From: CAG-698 sp964385755
Lineage (GTDB): Bacteria; Bacillota_I; Bacilli_A; ML615J-28; CAG-698
Length of the DNA stretch: 62,693 nt
NCBI GenBank assembly: GCA_964385755.1
Contig: CAYLPZ010000010.1
Span: 1-62,693 of the forward strand
Direction of reading: 5' to 3'
Position 1 is the stretch's first letter; each line of letters starts with the position of its first letter. Below are positions 48,071 through 57,594 of the stretch, in pieces. Made by a program: the position numbers and the translations under genes. The notes beneath the pieces are model-generated. The model searched no databases, was not told the DNA's origin, and was given only the letters and a program-made list of their open reading frames with translations.

Positions 48071-50038
48071 ATTTAACTTTTCTTTAATTTTTTCTTTTAC
48101 GTCTTCTTTAGTGAAATGATATTCTTTTAAAACATCAATTGCTTTTCCTGATGCACCAAATGAAGTAATATTGTAAACAAAACCATTATCAATATATTTA
48201 TACATATGAGCAGCTTCACTCATCTCTAATCCTACTTTTAATACACCTTTTGGAAAGACTTTATTTTTGTATTCTTCATCCATTTTATCGAATAAATACA
48301 TTGAAGGCATACTTACAACACGTACATCTATATTATCTTCTAATAGTAATTCTTGAACCTCACAAGCAAGACTAACCTCTGACCCTGTTGCGAAAATGAT
48401 TGCATCAAGGTGCTCTTTTTCATTTCTAACAATATAAGCACCTTTGCTTGTTAAATTTTCATTGGCGTTTTCGTTTGTTCTTACTTCCTTAATTCCTTGT
48501 CTAGATAAAACTACACAAGTTGGATTAGTTTTACTATTGTAAGCTAAAAGTATTGCTTCTTTTGTTTCTTCTCTACCACATGGTCTAATAACGTTTAAGT
48601 TAGGGATAGAACGAAGCATAGTTAATTGTTCAATAGGTTGATGTGTTGGGCCATCCTCTCCAACCGCAATGCTGTCGTGTGTAAATAAATACATTACCGG
48701 TTGATTCATAAGTGCTGCTAAACGAATACTTGGCTTGCAATAATCTGAAAATACAAAGAATCCACTACAAAATGCTCTTGTCATTCCATTTAATGTAATT
48801 CCTAAACTCATTGCGGCCATGGCATGTTCACGAACACCAAAGCAAATATTACGTCCTTGTGGTGTTAAATGAGTATAATTTCCTTCAGATCCTTTACAAT
48901 TTGTTGACTTAGTTAAATCAGCAGAGCCACCTAATAAAACAGGTGATAATGAACTAATCTTATTGATAACCTCTCCAGCTACTACTCTTGTAGCTTTATC
49001 ATATTGTTCCATAAATGGCATATCTAAATCTTCTTTATTAATGATATCTTTTCCTTGATAGAATAAATTAAGTTCCACCCATTCTGCTGGATATTCTTTT
49101 TCATATTTTTTTAAAAGATTCATACTTTCAAGATATTTTTCTTCTGCTTTTTTATTTACTTCTTCATAATATGCTAAGACATCTTCATCAAAAGTAAATT
49201 CATCTCCACCAAAGTCTTTACGCATCTTCAAAACTTCATCTTTAAATAAAGGTGCACCATGTACTTTACAATCACCAGCAGCACTTGATGTTTTACCGAT
49301 GATTGTTTTTATTTCAATGAATGTAGGTTTATCACTTTCTTTTGCACATGCTATAGCTCTTGATATTTCTTCAACATCATCTCCATCATTAACTTTAAGA
49401 TAATTAAAGTTCATAGCTTCTACTTTTTGCTTTATATTCTCAGTATTAGCGTTAGCAACCTTACCATCTAATTGGATATCATTGGAATCAAATAAAATTA
49501 TTAGTTTATTTAAACATAAGTTTCCCGCGAGACTTAAAGCTTCAACAGTAACTCCTTCTTGTAAATCCCCATCTCCACACAATACATAAGTATAGTAGTC
49601 AAAAATATTTAACCCTTCTTTATTATATTTGTTCGCAAGAAAATTCTCTGATAATGCTAAACCAGTTGCAATAGCAATTCCTTGTCCTAATGGACCACTA
49701 GTACAATCCACGCCATCAGTATAGCCATACTCAGGATGTCCTGGAGTTTTACTATGAAGTTTCCTAAATGATTTCAAATCCTCTATGCTAACATCAAAGC
49801 CACGTAAATGAAGCATTGTATAAAGAAGAGAAGAACCATGACCTGCTGCTAAGACAAAACGGTCACGATTATACCATTTACTATCTTTTGATGAAATCTT
49901 TATTTGTTTAGAAAACAAAGTATGCATAATTCCACTAGCACCCAAAGCAATACCAGGGTGTCCAGAATTGGCATTTGTTATCATTTCTTGTGTTATAACG
50001 CGAATATTCGCAATTGATTTTTCATTAATATTATTCAT
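48059..50038 (-). CDS. tkt: Transketolase
   Basis: 659 residues, full length. Thiamine-diphosphate motif GDGDLQEG with later NDIQLDG, N-terminal NSGHPGIALGA, GPLGQGIA and the transketolase signature REHAMAAMSLG, plus HDSIAVGEDGPTHQP. Moves two-carbon units in the non-oxidative pentose phosphate pathway. 19 bases downstream of the small EIIB-like gene. Confidence 0.97.
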   Translation of the reverse strand: MNNINEKSIANIRVITQEMITNANSGHPGIALGASGIMHTLFSKQIKISSKDSKWYNRDRFVLAAGHGSSLLYTMLHLRGFDVSIEDLKSFRKLHSKTPGHPEYGYTDGVDCTSGPLGQGIAIATGLALSENFLANKYNKEGLNIFDYYTYVLCGDGDLQEGVTVEALSLAGNLCLNKLIILFDSNDIQLDGKVANANTENIKQKVEAMNFNYLKVNDGDDVEEISRAIACAKESDKPTFIEIKTIIGKTSSAAGDCKVHGAPLFKDEVLKMRKDFGGDEFTFDEDVLAYYEEVNKKAEEKYLESMNLLKKYEKEYPAEWVELNLFYQGKDIINKEDLDMPFMEQYDKATRVVAGEVINKISSLSPVLLGGSADLTKSTNCKGSEGNYTHLTPQGRNICFGVREHAMAAMSLGITLNGMTRAFCSGFFVFSDYCKPSIRLAALMNQPVMYLFTHDSIAVGEDGPTHQPIEQLTMLRSIPNLNVIRPCGREETKEAILLAYNSKTNPTCVVLSRQGIKEVRTNENANENLTSKGAYIVRNEKEHLDAIIFATGSEVSLACEVQELLLEDNIDVRVVSMPSMYLFDKMDEEYKNKVFPKGVLKVGLEMSEAAHMYKYIDNGFVYNITSFGASGKAIDVLKEYHFTKEDVKEKIKEKLNRNA

Positions 50039-50057
50039 AACTTGTTCCTATAAATGT

Positions 50058-50444
50058 TTATTTTAGTATTTTAATTACATATTCTGCACGGTCTTCAAAT
50101 GATGATCTAACTTCATTACCTATAATTAGAACATTTGTTGCACCTAATGTCTTAAGAGCATCTCCATTAACTTTTTCTACTTCTTTTACAAAAGCAATGA
50201 TCTTATTTCTTTCTAATTTTACATCTTCAATATTATCAGCTCCACCATAAGCAAGCAAAAATTCTTCTTTTTCTTCTGGTGTTACTTCTTTAGTCTCTAA
50301 ATTTTCTAATCTTTTTATTTCTTGTTTTCTAGCAGCACGAATTCTAAGAACCAAAGCAGCTATAATTAAAGCTCCGATTGCTACTATACACACTATTAAA
50401 ATTGTTAAAGCTATTTTTTCCTCAGCTGATGCTAAAAAAATCAT
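50058..50444 (-). CDS. Membrane-anchored PTS EIIB-like protein lacking the active-site Cys
   Basis: 128 residues from the ATG at 50444 (after GGAGGT). One membrane segment (about 11-35), a basic linker, then a domain with the EIIB pattern LLAYGGADNIEDVKLERNKI, KTLGATNVLIIGN and DRAEYVIKIL. In true glucose-family EIIB proteins a Cys follows the NI motif; here the position reads KLE, so phosphotransfer is unlikely. A regulatory or structural role is possible. Directly before tkt. Confidence 0.75.
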   Translation of the reverse strand: MIFLASAEEKIALTILIVCIVAIGALIIAALVLRIRAARKQEIKRLENLETKEVTPEEKEEFLLAYGGADNIEDVKLERNKIIAFVKEVEKVNGDALKTLGATNVLIIGNEVRSSFEDRAEYVIKILK

Positions 50445-50627
50445 AATCAATACCTCCATATCTCTAATATTATTATATCACATAATCTTTATATTTAAAA
50501 GAATAATAAAAAGATATTAACATAGTAGTTAAAAAATATCGCAATCTATAAAATATTATCTTTTATTGTGTTTGTCCTAAACATCACTTTATTTTTTTCA
50601 TACACTATATTGAAAGGAGGTTTATTA

Positions 50628-51044
50628 ATGGCTTGTCCAGCTACAACACAAACACCATGTCCTACTACACGAGGATTTATCTATGAAACACTTTGTAAGA
50701 TTGATCAAATGCAAAAGGCCGCTTGCGTTCAAACGGCATGTGAAGGATGCGAAGGTTCATTGATTAGTGCATTTTACAACACTAAACCAATCGTAATTTA
50801 TTTACGCGGCGGTGTTAGATATGCTATCGATATTCCAGAAACTGAAACTCAAGCTACAGTTTTTAGAATTGAAAACATTAAAAATGATTGCGTAATTCTT
50901 AGATTATTAACAACTAATGCAACAACAGGGGACTTAGAATGTACAAACTATACTGTAATTCTAACAATTGAATGTATTTGTTCATTACAATGTTTAGCAC
51001 CAATTTGTTGTGATCCTTGTACTAAAAATTGTGGAGCAAACTAA
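50628..51044 (+). CDS. CotZ/CotY-like Cys-rich spore-coat-family protein
   Basis: 138 residues from the ATG at 50628, after AAAGGAGG; the frame is open upstream but has no ribosome binding site. Cys-rich: CEGCEGS near the N-terminus and ECICSLQCLAPICCDPC at the end, with NTKPIVIYL, ATVFRIE and DCVILRLL between, the pattern of CotY/CotZ crust proteins of Bacillus. These self-assemble through disulphides. Whether this organism sporulates cannot be seen. Its end overlaps the convergent neighbour by 4 bases. Confidence 0.72.
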   Translation: MACPATTQTPCPTTRGFIYETLCKIDQMQKAACVQTACEGCEGSLISAFYNTKPIVIYLRGGVRYAIDIPETETQATVFRIENIKNDCVILRLLTTNATTGDLECTNYTVILTIECICSLQCLAPICCDPCTKNCGAN

Positions 51045-51382
51045 ATCTCTTCAATTTTAAACTCAGAAATATCTTCAAGGGGTATTTCTCGTTCTATCCC
51101 ATTTTCAAGATAGAAAAGCTTATTATTTGTTATTATTGTAGGGATGATTATTCTTTTAACTCCCCTACAATTAATACTGCATAAGACGGGCATTTGATGT
51201 GAGAACAATGTGCATGCATTTTGGATTGCATCTAATACCGTCTTTTCTATTTCTTTACTTTCGTTTGTTATTTTTTTACGCTTCGTTATTCTTTTATCAT
51301 ATCTACTATCAAATGTTTCTTGGCTGTTTGTGTTAACATCAGATATGTCAGAGTTAATAAACATTAAAGGCTTCCTGTTCAT
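51041..51382 (-). CDS. CotO-like small protein, convergent with the CotZ-like gene
   Basis: 113 residues. A charged N-terminal half is followed by FSHQMPVLCSINCRGVKRII, IITNNKLFYLENG and ISEFKI, a small beta-rich domain that resembles the C-terminus of CotO, which works with CotZ/CotY in Bacillus. The identification rests mostly on that resemblance and on the neighbour. Its AGGTGA ribosome binding site lies inside the hairpin at 51392-51418. Confidence 0.5.
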   Translation of the reverse strand: MNRKPLMFINSDISDVNTNSQETFDSRYDKRITKRKKITNESKEIEKTVLDAIQNACTLFSHQMPVLCSINCRGVKRIIIPTIITNNKLFYLENGIEREIPLEDISEFKIEEI

Positions 51383-51386
51383 AATA

Positions 51387-51425
51387 AAATCACCTAATAC
51401 AATTTATGCATTAGGTGTTTTTTTA
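51387..51425 (-). terminator. Bidirectional hairpin after coaX, carrying the next gene's ribosome binding site
   Basis: CACCTAAT pairs with ATTAGGTG. Seven T follow on the plus strand and ATTTTATT on the minus strand. The 3' arm on the minus strand contains AGGTGA, used by the start at 51382. Confidence 0.7.
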
Positions 51426-52187
51426 TTACTTATTTTTTTCGTATATTATTTTTAAGCCTTTCATTAGTAAATCACCATCAAAGATATAATCACTACTATT
51501 TTCTAATGAATCTCTTAAAATAAATGCTTCTCCACCAGTAAATACTACCTTAAATTCTCCTAACTCATTATTAAACTTCTTTATTATTCCTTCAATTAAA
51601 GAAGAATATCCAAAAAACATACCACTTTGAAGACATGTTTTTGTATCTTTGCCAATAATTGATTTACTCTTTTCATAAGAAAAATCTTCGAGTTTAGCAG
51701 TTGAAGAAATCAGCGAAGAGAAAGCAGTTTTCATGCCAGGGAAAATAAGTCCTCCAAGAAGTTCTTTTCTTTCGTTAACATAGACAACAGTCATTGCGGT
51801 GCCAATATCAATAACCAACACTTTAGGACCATAAATTTCACTTGCGGCAACGGCTCCAACTAATATATCAGCACCAAGCTCCTTAGGATTATCAAGACGA
51901 ATTTTTATTCCACTTTTTATTCCCGGCGCAACAAAAACTGGAATAATATCAAAGTATTTTTTACACATTTCCTTTATTACAAAATCAAGTGCTGGCACTA
52001 CGCTACTTACAATAAAATTTATATTTTTTTCCTTTATTTCTAAAGCATTTAAAAGCATTTTTACTTGAATGCCTAGTTCATCACTTGTAATATTTTGTTT
52101 TGTAGAAAGACGAAATGTTTTAAAATTATCATCATCACAAATACCTAAAACAATATTCGTATTACCTACATCAATGCAAATTAACAT
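51426..52187 (-). CDS. coaX: Type III pantothenate kinase
   Basis: 253 residues. ASKHA-fold motifs IDVGNTNIVLG at the N-terminus, ELGADILVGAV, VIDIGTAMTVVY and VFTGGEAF. First step of coenzyme A synthesis, feedback-insensitive type. Follows efp by 48 bases. Confidence 0.95.
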   Translation of the reverse strand: MLICIDVGNTNIVLGICDDDNFKTFRLSTKQNITSDELGIQVKMLLNALEIKEKNINFIVSSVVPALDFVIKEMCKKYFDIIPVFVAPGIKSGIKIRLDNPKELGADILVGAVAASEIYGPKVLVIDIGTAMTVVYVNERKELLGGLIFPGMKTAFSSLISSTAKLEDFSYEKSKSIIGKDTKTCLQSGMFFGYSSLIEGIIKKFNNELGEFKVVFTGGEAFILRDSLENSSDYIFDGDLLMKGLKIIYEKNK

Positions 52188-52235
52188 ATTATTTCTCTCT
52201 TATATATATTATTTTATTATTTGTCTAAAATAATC

Positions 52236-52805
52236 TTAAGCTCTAGAAACATATGTTCCTTCATTTACATTTACAATAATCTTATCTCCTTGTTCAATAA
52301 ATAATGGAACTTCAAGTTCAAATCCTGTTTGTAAAGTAACTTTCTTACGAGCAGATTGTGAAGTGTTTCCCTTTACAGCAGGTTCAGCTTGTACAACTTC
52401 TAAAGCTACTTTTTCATCTTTTGTTTGTACACCAAGAATTTCACCTTCATATAAAAGAACTAAACATATTGTTTCGCCTTCAATCATAAAGTTTTTATAA
52501 TATTCTAATCTATCACTTGGAATTTCTAAAGTAGAGTAATCTTCATTATCCATAAATACATATTGATCACCTTCAACATAACTAAATAACATTTCTTTTT
52601 TATCAATTGTACATTTTTTGTATTTGTTATTAGGATTTAATGTTGTTTGAATGATAGATCCTGTTCTTAAATCTTTCATACGCACACGCATTACAGCGTT
52701 TCCTTTTCCTGGTTTCATAAAATCTTGTTCTAATACTTGCCAAACACTATTATTATATTCAAAAGCATGTCCAGCACGTAAATCAATCGCACTAATCATT
52801 TCCAT
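52236..52805 (-). CDS. efp: Elongation factor P
   Basis: 189 residues. KOW-like N-domain with the loop KPGKGNAVMRVR whose Lys contacts the P-site tRNA, then two OB domains ending NVNEGTYVSRA. Relieves ribosome stalling at proline runs. A second ATG is 6 bases downstream (MISAIDLR); either could be the start. Confidence 0.97.
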   Translation of the reverse strand: MEMISAIDLRAGHAFEYNNSVWQVLEQDFMKPGKGNAVMRVRMKDLRTGSIIQTTLNPNNKYKKCTIDKKEMLFSYVEGDQYVFMDNEDYSTLEIPSDRLEYYKNFMIEGETICLVLLYEGEILGVQTKDEKVALEVVQAEPAVKGNTSQSARKKVTLQTGFELEVPLFIEQGDKIIVNVNEGTYVSRA

Positions 52806-52902
52806 GATATATAAATTCCTTTCTATTACTATTTTAATTTTTATTTACATAATATTATATCACAGGTTTATTGCATTTATAAAATACTTTTTATAGATTA
52901 TC

Positions 52903-53769
52903 TTATTTTATTACTTTAATAAAGTAACTTGCACTAAATTTTTCACCTTTATTTAAATATACTAAATCTTTTTTTGTTTTATAATCTTGATTAGTATTTA
53001 CTTCATCATTATAACCAATCCATGGTTCTAAACATATAAATGGTGCATCATTATATGGAGTCCAAATTGCTAAAGTAGTAAATTTAGGAAAAGAAAATTC
53101 GATACCTTTATTATCATCATCAAGTAATTTTACTTTTTTAGACTTTATGTCTTTAATTAATATTGTATCAATTGTAAAAATATCTTTTGATAAATTTATC
53201 TCTTTACAATTTTCTTTATGATAAACTGACTTTGAGAAATCTAAAAGTCCTCCTTCCTCAACACTTGGGCTGTCAAAAGTCTCCTTTTCTTCAAAAACAA
53301 TACGATAGTCATTAAATTTCCTATCACCAATAGGGCAATTAAAAGCAGGATGTCCTCCAAGATTAAAGCACATTTCATTTTCCATACTTTGTATTGTGAT
53401 TTTTGTTTCCAATGTATCATCTGTTAAGATATATTCTATAAATGATATATAATCATATGGGTAACTTTCTTTAGTTTTTTCGTTTGATTTGCTTGTTAGA
53501 CAAATATAACCTTCTTTTTTTTCTACCACTTCAAATTCTTGATCTCGCAAAAATCCATGTTGGCTCATTTCATACCTTTTATTATCTATATATATTTCTT
53601 TATTCTTTACAGAACCAACGATTGGAAACAAAAAAGGGGCGCTACGTTTCCAATATTTTGGATCAGATGACCAAATGTATTCAGTTCTATCAACATTAAA
53701 ACTCTTTAGTTCTGCACCAACTTTACTAACTTCAATAAAACTATTTTTATAATAAATCTTTTCTCTCAT
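52903..53769 (-). CDS. Aldose 1-epimerase family protein
   Basis: 288 residues. Galactose-mutarotase-like fold with SPFLFPIVG-type SAPFLFPIVGSVKN, EMSQHGFLRDQEF (catalytic His), NLGGHPAFNCPI (second His) and FICLEPWIGYND (Glu base). The subtype resembles the YeaD/LacX-like branch, which acts on sugars or sugar phosphates. Monocistronic. Confidence 0.88.
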   Translation of the reverse strand: MREKIYYKNSFIEVSKVGAELKSFNVDRTEYIWSSDPKYWKRSAPFLFPIVGSVKNKEIYIDNKRYEMSQHGFLRDQEFEVVEKKEGYICLTSKSNEKTKESYPYDYISFIEYILTDDTLETKITIQSMENEMCFNLGGHPAFNCPIGDRKFNDYRIVFEEKETFDSPSVEEGGLLDFSKSVYHKENCKEINLSKDIFTIDTILIKDIKSKKVKLLDDDNKGIEFSFPKFTTLAIWTPYNDAPFICLEPWIGYNDEVNTNQDYKTKKDLVYLNKGEKFSASYFIKVIK

Positions 53770-53825
53770 ATTCTTTCTCCCTCATATATATAATACCAAA
53801 AAATAAAGCATATTAAAACACTTTA

Positions 53826-53863
53826 TAAAAAATCACTTTAGAAATTACTCTAAAGTGATAATT
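53826..53863 (-). terminator. Terminator of asnA
   Basis: ATCACTTTAGA pairs with CTAAAGTGAT (53832-53859), followed by T on the minus strand, just after the asnA stop. Confidence 0.88.
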
Positions 53864-53868
53864 TTATA

Positions 53869-54858
53869 TTACAATAATTTAATACCTTGTTCTTCAAGTT
53901 TCTTAATATCTTCTTCTGGCCATACAGAAGCTTGTACCTCACCAATATGTGCTTTTTTCAAGAAGAACATACAAAGACGTGATTGTCCTATTCCTCCACC
54001 AATTGTGTATGGTAATTCTTTAGCAAGAATACTCTTACAATATGGATTTTCTAGTTTAAATTCTTCTTTTCTTTCTTTTATTTGTTTAACTAAACTATCT
54101 TCATCTACACGAATACCCATAGAAGATATTTCATATGCTCTTCCTAAAACTTCATTCCATAGAACAATATCTCCATTTAATTTCCAATCATCATAGTCAG
54201 CTGCTCTTCCATCATGTGGTTTTCCATCTTTTAATGGCCAACCAATTTGATAAACAAATATTGCTTTGTATTCTTTAGCGTATACATCCTCTCTTTGTTT
54301 TCTTGTTAAATCTGGATACTTCTTTTCCATTTCTAATGTAGAAACAAATGTAATATCCTTAGGTAAATCAAAAGTTATTTCTGGATATTTTTTAGTTACA
54401 AGCTTGCTTAATTTAACTAAACATTTATAAATTGTTTTAACTGTTTTCTTTAAATAAGCATAAGTTCGTTCTTCTTTTGTAATTATCTTTTCCCAGTCCC
54501 ATTGATCAACATATACTGAATGGATGTTATCAACATCTTCATCACGACGAATTGCATTCATATCTGTATATAAACCAGTTTCTGGTTTAAATTCATATTT
54601 TTTTAGGGCATTACGTTTCCATTTTGCAAGTGATTGTACAATTTCAACATCTTTTCCTAAATCTTTAATATCAAATTTTACTGCTCTTTCATATCCGTTT
54701 AAATTATCATTAAGTCCGGTTTCAGGCACAACAAACAGAGGAGCAGACACTCTTGTAAGGTGCAAATCCTTTCCTAAAATTTTTTCGAAGTTATCTTTTA
54801 CATATTTAATAGCAACTTCAGTTTCTAATAAATCAAGTATTGGTTTATAGTTTTGCAT
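53869..54858 (-). CDS. asnA: Aspartate-ammonia ligase
   Basis: 329 residues; ATG after GGGAGG. AsnA has a class II tRNA-synthetase-like fold: LTRVSAPLFV, NGYERAVKFDI, GLYTDMNAIRRDED and a C-terminal LPYTIGGGIGQSRL. Makes asparagine from aspartate, ammonia and ATP. Stands alone between two terminators. Confidence 0.96.
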   Translation of the reverse strand: MQNYKPILDLLETEVAIKYVKDNFEKILGKDLHLTRVSAPLFVVPETGLNDNLNGYERAVKFDIKDLGKDVEIVQSLAKWKRNALKKYEFKPETGLYTDMNAIRRDEDVDNIHSVYVDQWDWEKIITKEERTYAYLKKTVKTIYKCLVKLSKLVTKKYPEITFDLPKDITFVSTLEMEKKYPDLTRKQREDVYAKEYKAIFVYQIGWPLKDGKPHDGRAADYDDWKLNGDIVLWNEVLGRAYEISSMGIRVDEDSLVKQIKERKEEFKLENPYCKSILAKELPYTIGGGIGQSRLCMFFLKKAHIGEVQASVWPEEDIKKLEEQGIKLL

Positions 54859-54963
54859 AAGTCAGTCCTCCCTTATGAAAAAATTATACTACTTATACTT
54901 TATTAAATAAATATGAAAATGCTTACATTTGCATTTTTTCTTAAAAAATGGACTTTTTGCCCT

Positions 54964-54997
54964 AAAAAAATTAAAAGGTGGAATAAATCCACCTTTA
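54964..54997 (-). terminator. Terminator of the rubrerythrin gene
   Basis: AAAGGTGGA pairs with TCCACCTTT and is followed by T-rich sequence on the minus strand. Confidence 0.85.
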
Positions 54998-55005
54998 TTT
55001 TTTTT

Positions 55006-55539
55006 CTAGTAATTTTCTTTTCTTACTTCAAAATAGCTTTGTGAATGAGCACAAACTGGACATACTTGAGGAGCTTTTTTACCAATTACTAAGTGACCGC
55101 AGTTACGGCATTCCCACATAGTCTCTTCACTCTTTTCAAATACTTTTTGCATTTCAACATTATTTAATAATGCTAAATATCTTTCTTCATGAGCTTTTTC
55201 GATTTTAGCAACAGCTCTGAATTGGAATGCAATTGCAGTGAAACCTTCTTCTTCAGCTTCTTTTGCGAATGTTTCATACATATCAGTCCATTCGTAGTTT
55301 TCACCTTCAGCTGCAGCCTTTAAGTTTTCAGCAGTTGTTCCGATTCCATTTAAATGTTTGAACCACATTTTAGCATGTTCTTTTTCGTTGTTTGCAGTTT
55401 GTTCAAAAATGCTTGCGATTTGTTCATAACCTTCTTTTTTTGCAACGCTAGCAAAATAAGTATACTTATTTCTTGCTTGTGATTCTCCAGCAAATGCAGC
55501 TTGTAAATTTTTTTCAGTTTTTGATCCTTTTAATTCCAT
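55006..55539 (-). CDS. rbr: Rubrerythrin
   Basis: 177 residues. A four-helix diiron domain with AGESQARNKYTY, NEKEHAKMWF and EKAHEERYLAL is followed by a rubredoxin-like iron site CRNCG and CPVCAH. Reduces hydrogen peroxide in anaerobes, which fits a gut anaerobe. Own terminator; start after GAAAGGA. Confidence 0.96.
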   Translation of the reverse strand: MELKGSKTEKNLQAAFAGESQARNKYTYFASVAKKEGYEQIASIFEQTANNEKEHAKMWFKHLNGIGTTAENLKAAAEGENYEWTDMYETFAKEAEEEGFTAIAFQFRAVAKIEKAHEERYLALLNNVEMQKVFEKSEETMWECRNCGHLVIGKKAPQVCPVCAHSQSYFEVRKENY

Positions 55540-55607
55540 TTTTTTTATTCCTTTCGTTTTTTATTTACAATATATATTTTATTATCAAGTTTTTATTTTG
55601 TCAATAA

Positions 55608-56438
55608 TTATATAATGCTTTTTTTTAATAATTCATTATACACTTCACTCTTAGACATTCCTCTATCTTTCGCAACTTTTTTCATTGCTTCTTTCTTATC
55701 ATCTATTTTATTTAAGTAATAATTAAAGTGTTCTTCAATAGAAAGTTCATTTAAACTTTTAGTTATTTGACTTTGTTTAGCACCTTCACATATTAATACT
55801 ATTTCGCCTTTAATCTCTTGGTTTCTATTTAAAATTTCTTTAGCGGTGCCTCTAATATATTCTTCATATTTTTTAGTTAATTCCCTTGCAATACATAAAT
55901 ATCTATCACCATAAATTTTATCAATAAGCATCAGTGTTTCATTAATACGATGAGGAGATTCATAAAAAATAACTGTTTCTTTACGGTCAATTAAGTTTTT
56001 TAGTTCAATTTCTTTTTGACTTTTAGTATGTGGTAAAAATCCATAGAAATAAAATTTATCACACGCTATTCCACTTGTTACTAAAGCAGTCAGTGAAGCA
56101 GTTGCGCCAGGAAGAGTGCTAACAACAAATCCCGCGTCAATTGCCTTTTTACATACTAAATAGCCAGGATCGCTTATCCCAGGGTATCCAGCATCACTAC
56201 AAATTGCTAGAGTCTTTCCTTGTTTTAATAATTCAATTATTTCATCTACTCTTTCTTCCTCATTAAATATATGATAACTCTTTAATGGAGTTTTTATATC
56301 ATAATAAGCTAAAAGTACTTTAGTGTTTCGTGTATCTTCGCTAAAAATCACATCACAATTTTTCAATACTTCTACGCTTCGATATGTCATATCATCTAAA
56401 TTTCCAATAGGTGTTGGAATCAAATATAGATTAATCAT
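55608..56438 (-). CDS. rsmI: 16S rRNA 2'-O-ribose C1402 methyltransferase
   Basis: 276 residues. Tetrapyrrole-methylase fold with YLIPTPIGNLDDMTYR, FSEDTRNT, SDAGYPGISDPG and FYESPHRI. Last gene of a leftward run from tmk; its ATG shares a base with the stop of the gene before it. Confidence 0.95.
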   Translation of the reverse strand: MINLYLIPTPIGNLDDMTYRSVEVLKNCDVIFSEDTRNTKVLLAYYDIKTPLKSYHIFNEEERVDEIIELLKQGKTLAICSDAGYPGISDPGYLVCKKAIDAGFVVSTLPGATASLTALVTSGIACDKFYFYGFLPHTKSQKEIELKNLIDRKETVIFYESPHRINETLMLIDKIYGDRYLCIARELTKKYEEYIRGTAKEILNRNQEIKGEIVLICEGAKQSQITKSLNELSIEEHFNYYLNKIDDKKEAMKKVAKDRGMSKSEVYNELLKKSII

Positions 56439-56842
56439 TATTCACAAACTAACCTTTTAACTTTTTCTTTTAAATCTCTTTCAGCGTATACACCTTTTAA
56501 TAATTCTACTTTTTTCTTGTTAGTAATTAAAAACTCATGTTGAATTTGTTCAAGTATAGAGTGCACTTCAACACTATAAAATTCATCTGATAATGACACA
56601 GCTGTAATGTTATAATAAACTATATTTTTAACTGTTTTTGCTTTTGTTGAAAAATACTCTACTAATTTTTCAAATGATAAATTACTACGACGATAACGAT
56701 TAATATCATCGCCCATTTCTGTCTTATACATCTCTAAAATATGTTTTTCATAATCTGATATCGTACCATCAACAACAAAAACCTTTTGTAATAAATCAAT
56801 AAAATAACATTTTTCTTCTTTTGACAATAAGTTAAGTAACAT
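56438..56842 (-). CDS. Unrecognised small protein, possibly TerB-like
   Basis: 134 residues, helical. VVDGTISDYEKHIL (about residues 23-36) resembles the acidic helix pair of TerB-like domains. No catalytic motif. It lies in the translationally coupled run between trmN6-like and rsmI genes, a conserved position often filled by uncharacterised proteins. Confidence 0.5.
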   Translation of the reverse strand: MLLNLLSKEEKCYFIDLLQKVFVVDGTISDYEKHILEMYKTEMGDDINRYRRSNLSFEKLVEYFSTKAKTVKNIVYYNITAVSLSDEFYSVEVHSILEQIQHEFLITNKKKVELLKGVYAERDLKEKVKRLVCE

Positions 56843-56844
56843 AA

Positions 56845-57594
56845 TTACTCCTTTCTAAAATTAAATATTTTTAAGACTTCTTTTGTATATTCATTGTTTT
56901 CATCATATGAATATATAGGGTCTATAATCTTCAGATCACTTTTTTTGTTCTTTTTTGCTTCAACTAAGAAAAATATCGCTTCTTTGGATACCTTTGGATA
57001 CACAATTTGTATTCTTCTTATTCCAAAATTATGTTCTTCTAAAGTTCTTAATATTTCAGGAATTCTCGAAACTCTATGAACTAAATATAATTTCCCGCCA
57101 TCTTTTAGTAATTTTTTTGCTTCTATAATTGCATCTTTATATGAAGATTTCACTTCATGCCTTGCAATAGTCAAATAATCATTTTTATTTTTAATGCTTT
57201 TATCAACTTCAAAGTATGGGGGGTTACAAGAAACAATATCAAATGAATTAGCACCAAGTTCTTGGTATATATTTTTGTAATCACGATTAATGATATTAAT
57301 TTGCTCAGCAAAACCATTCATCAAGACACTTCTTTTTGCAAGTGAATAAACATCTTCTTGTATTTCTACACCATATATTAAAGCATCGGTTTTGAGCGTC
57401 AAAAATAAAGGTATTGGTGCATTACCTGTTCCTAAATCAATTATTTTTTTAGCTCCTTTGGTATCTATAAAATTAGCAAGTAAAATAGAATCTAGTGAAA
57501 AAGAAAACATAGATTCATCTTGAATTATTTTTATTTTCTCATATCCTAGAAGCTCATGAATTTTCTCAGTTTCTTTCATTATATAATTAGTCAT
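56845..57594 (-). CDS. tRNA1(Val) (adenine-N6) methyltransferase-like protein
   Basis: 249 residues. SAM motif DLGTGNAPIPLFL and catalytic NPPYFEV with the trailing ARHE typical of the TrmN6/YabB group. Starts inside the end of ricT (8-base overlap) and is 2 bases before the next gene. Confidence 0.88.
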   Translation of the reverse strand: MTNYIMKETEKIHELLGYEKIKIIQDESMFSFSLDSILLANFIDTKGAKKIIDLGTGNAPIPLFLTLKTDALIYGVEIQEDVYSLAKRSVLMNGFAEQINIINRDYKNIYQELGANSFDIVSCNPPYFEVDKSIKNKNDYLTIARHEVKSSYKDAIIEAKKLLKDGGKLYLVHRVSRIPEILRTLEEHNFGIRRIQIVYPKVSKEAIFFLVEAKKNKKSDLKIIDPIYSYDENNEYTKEVLKIFNFRKE

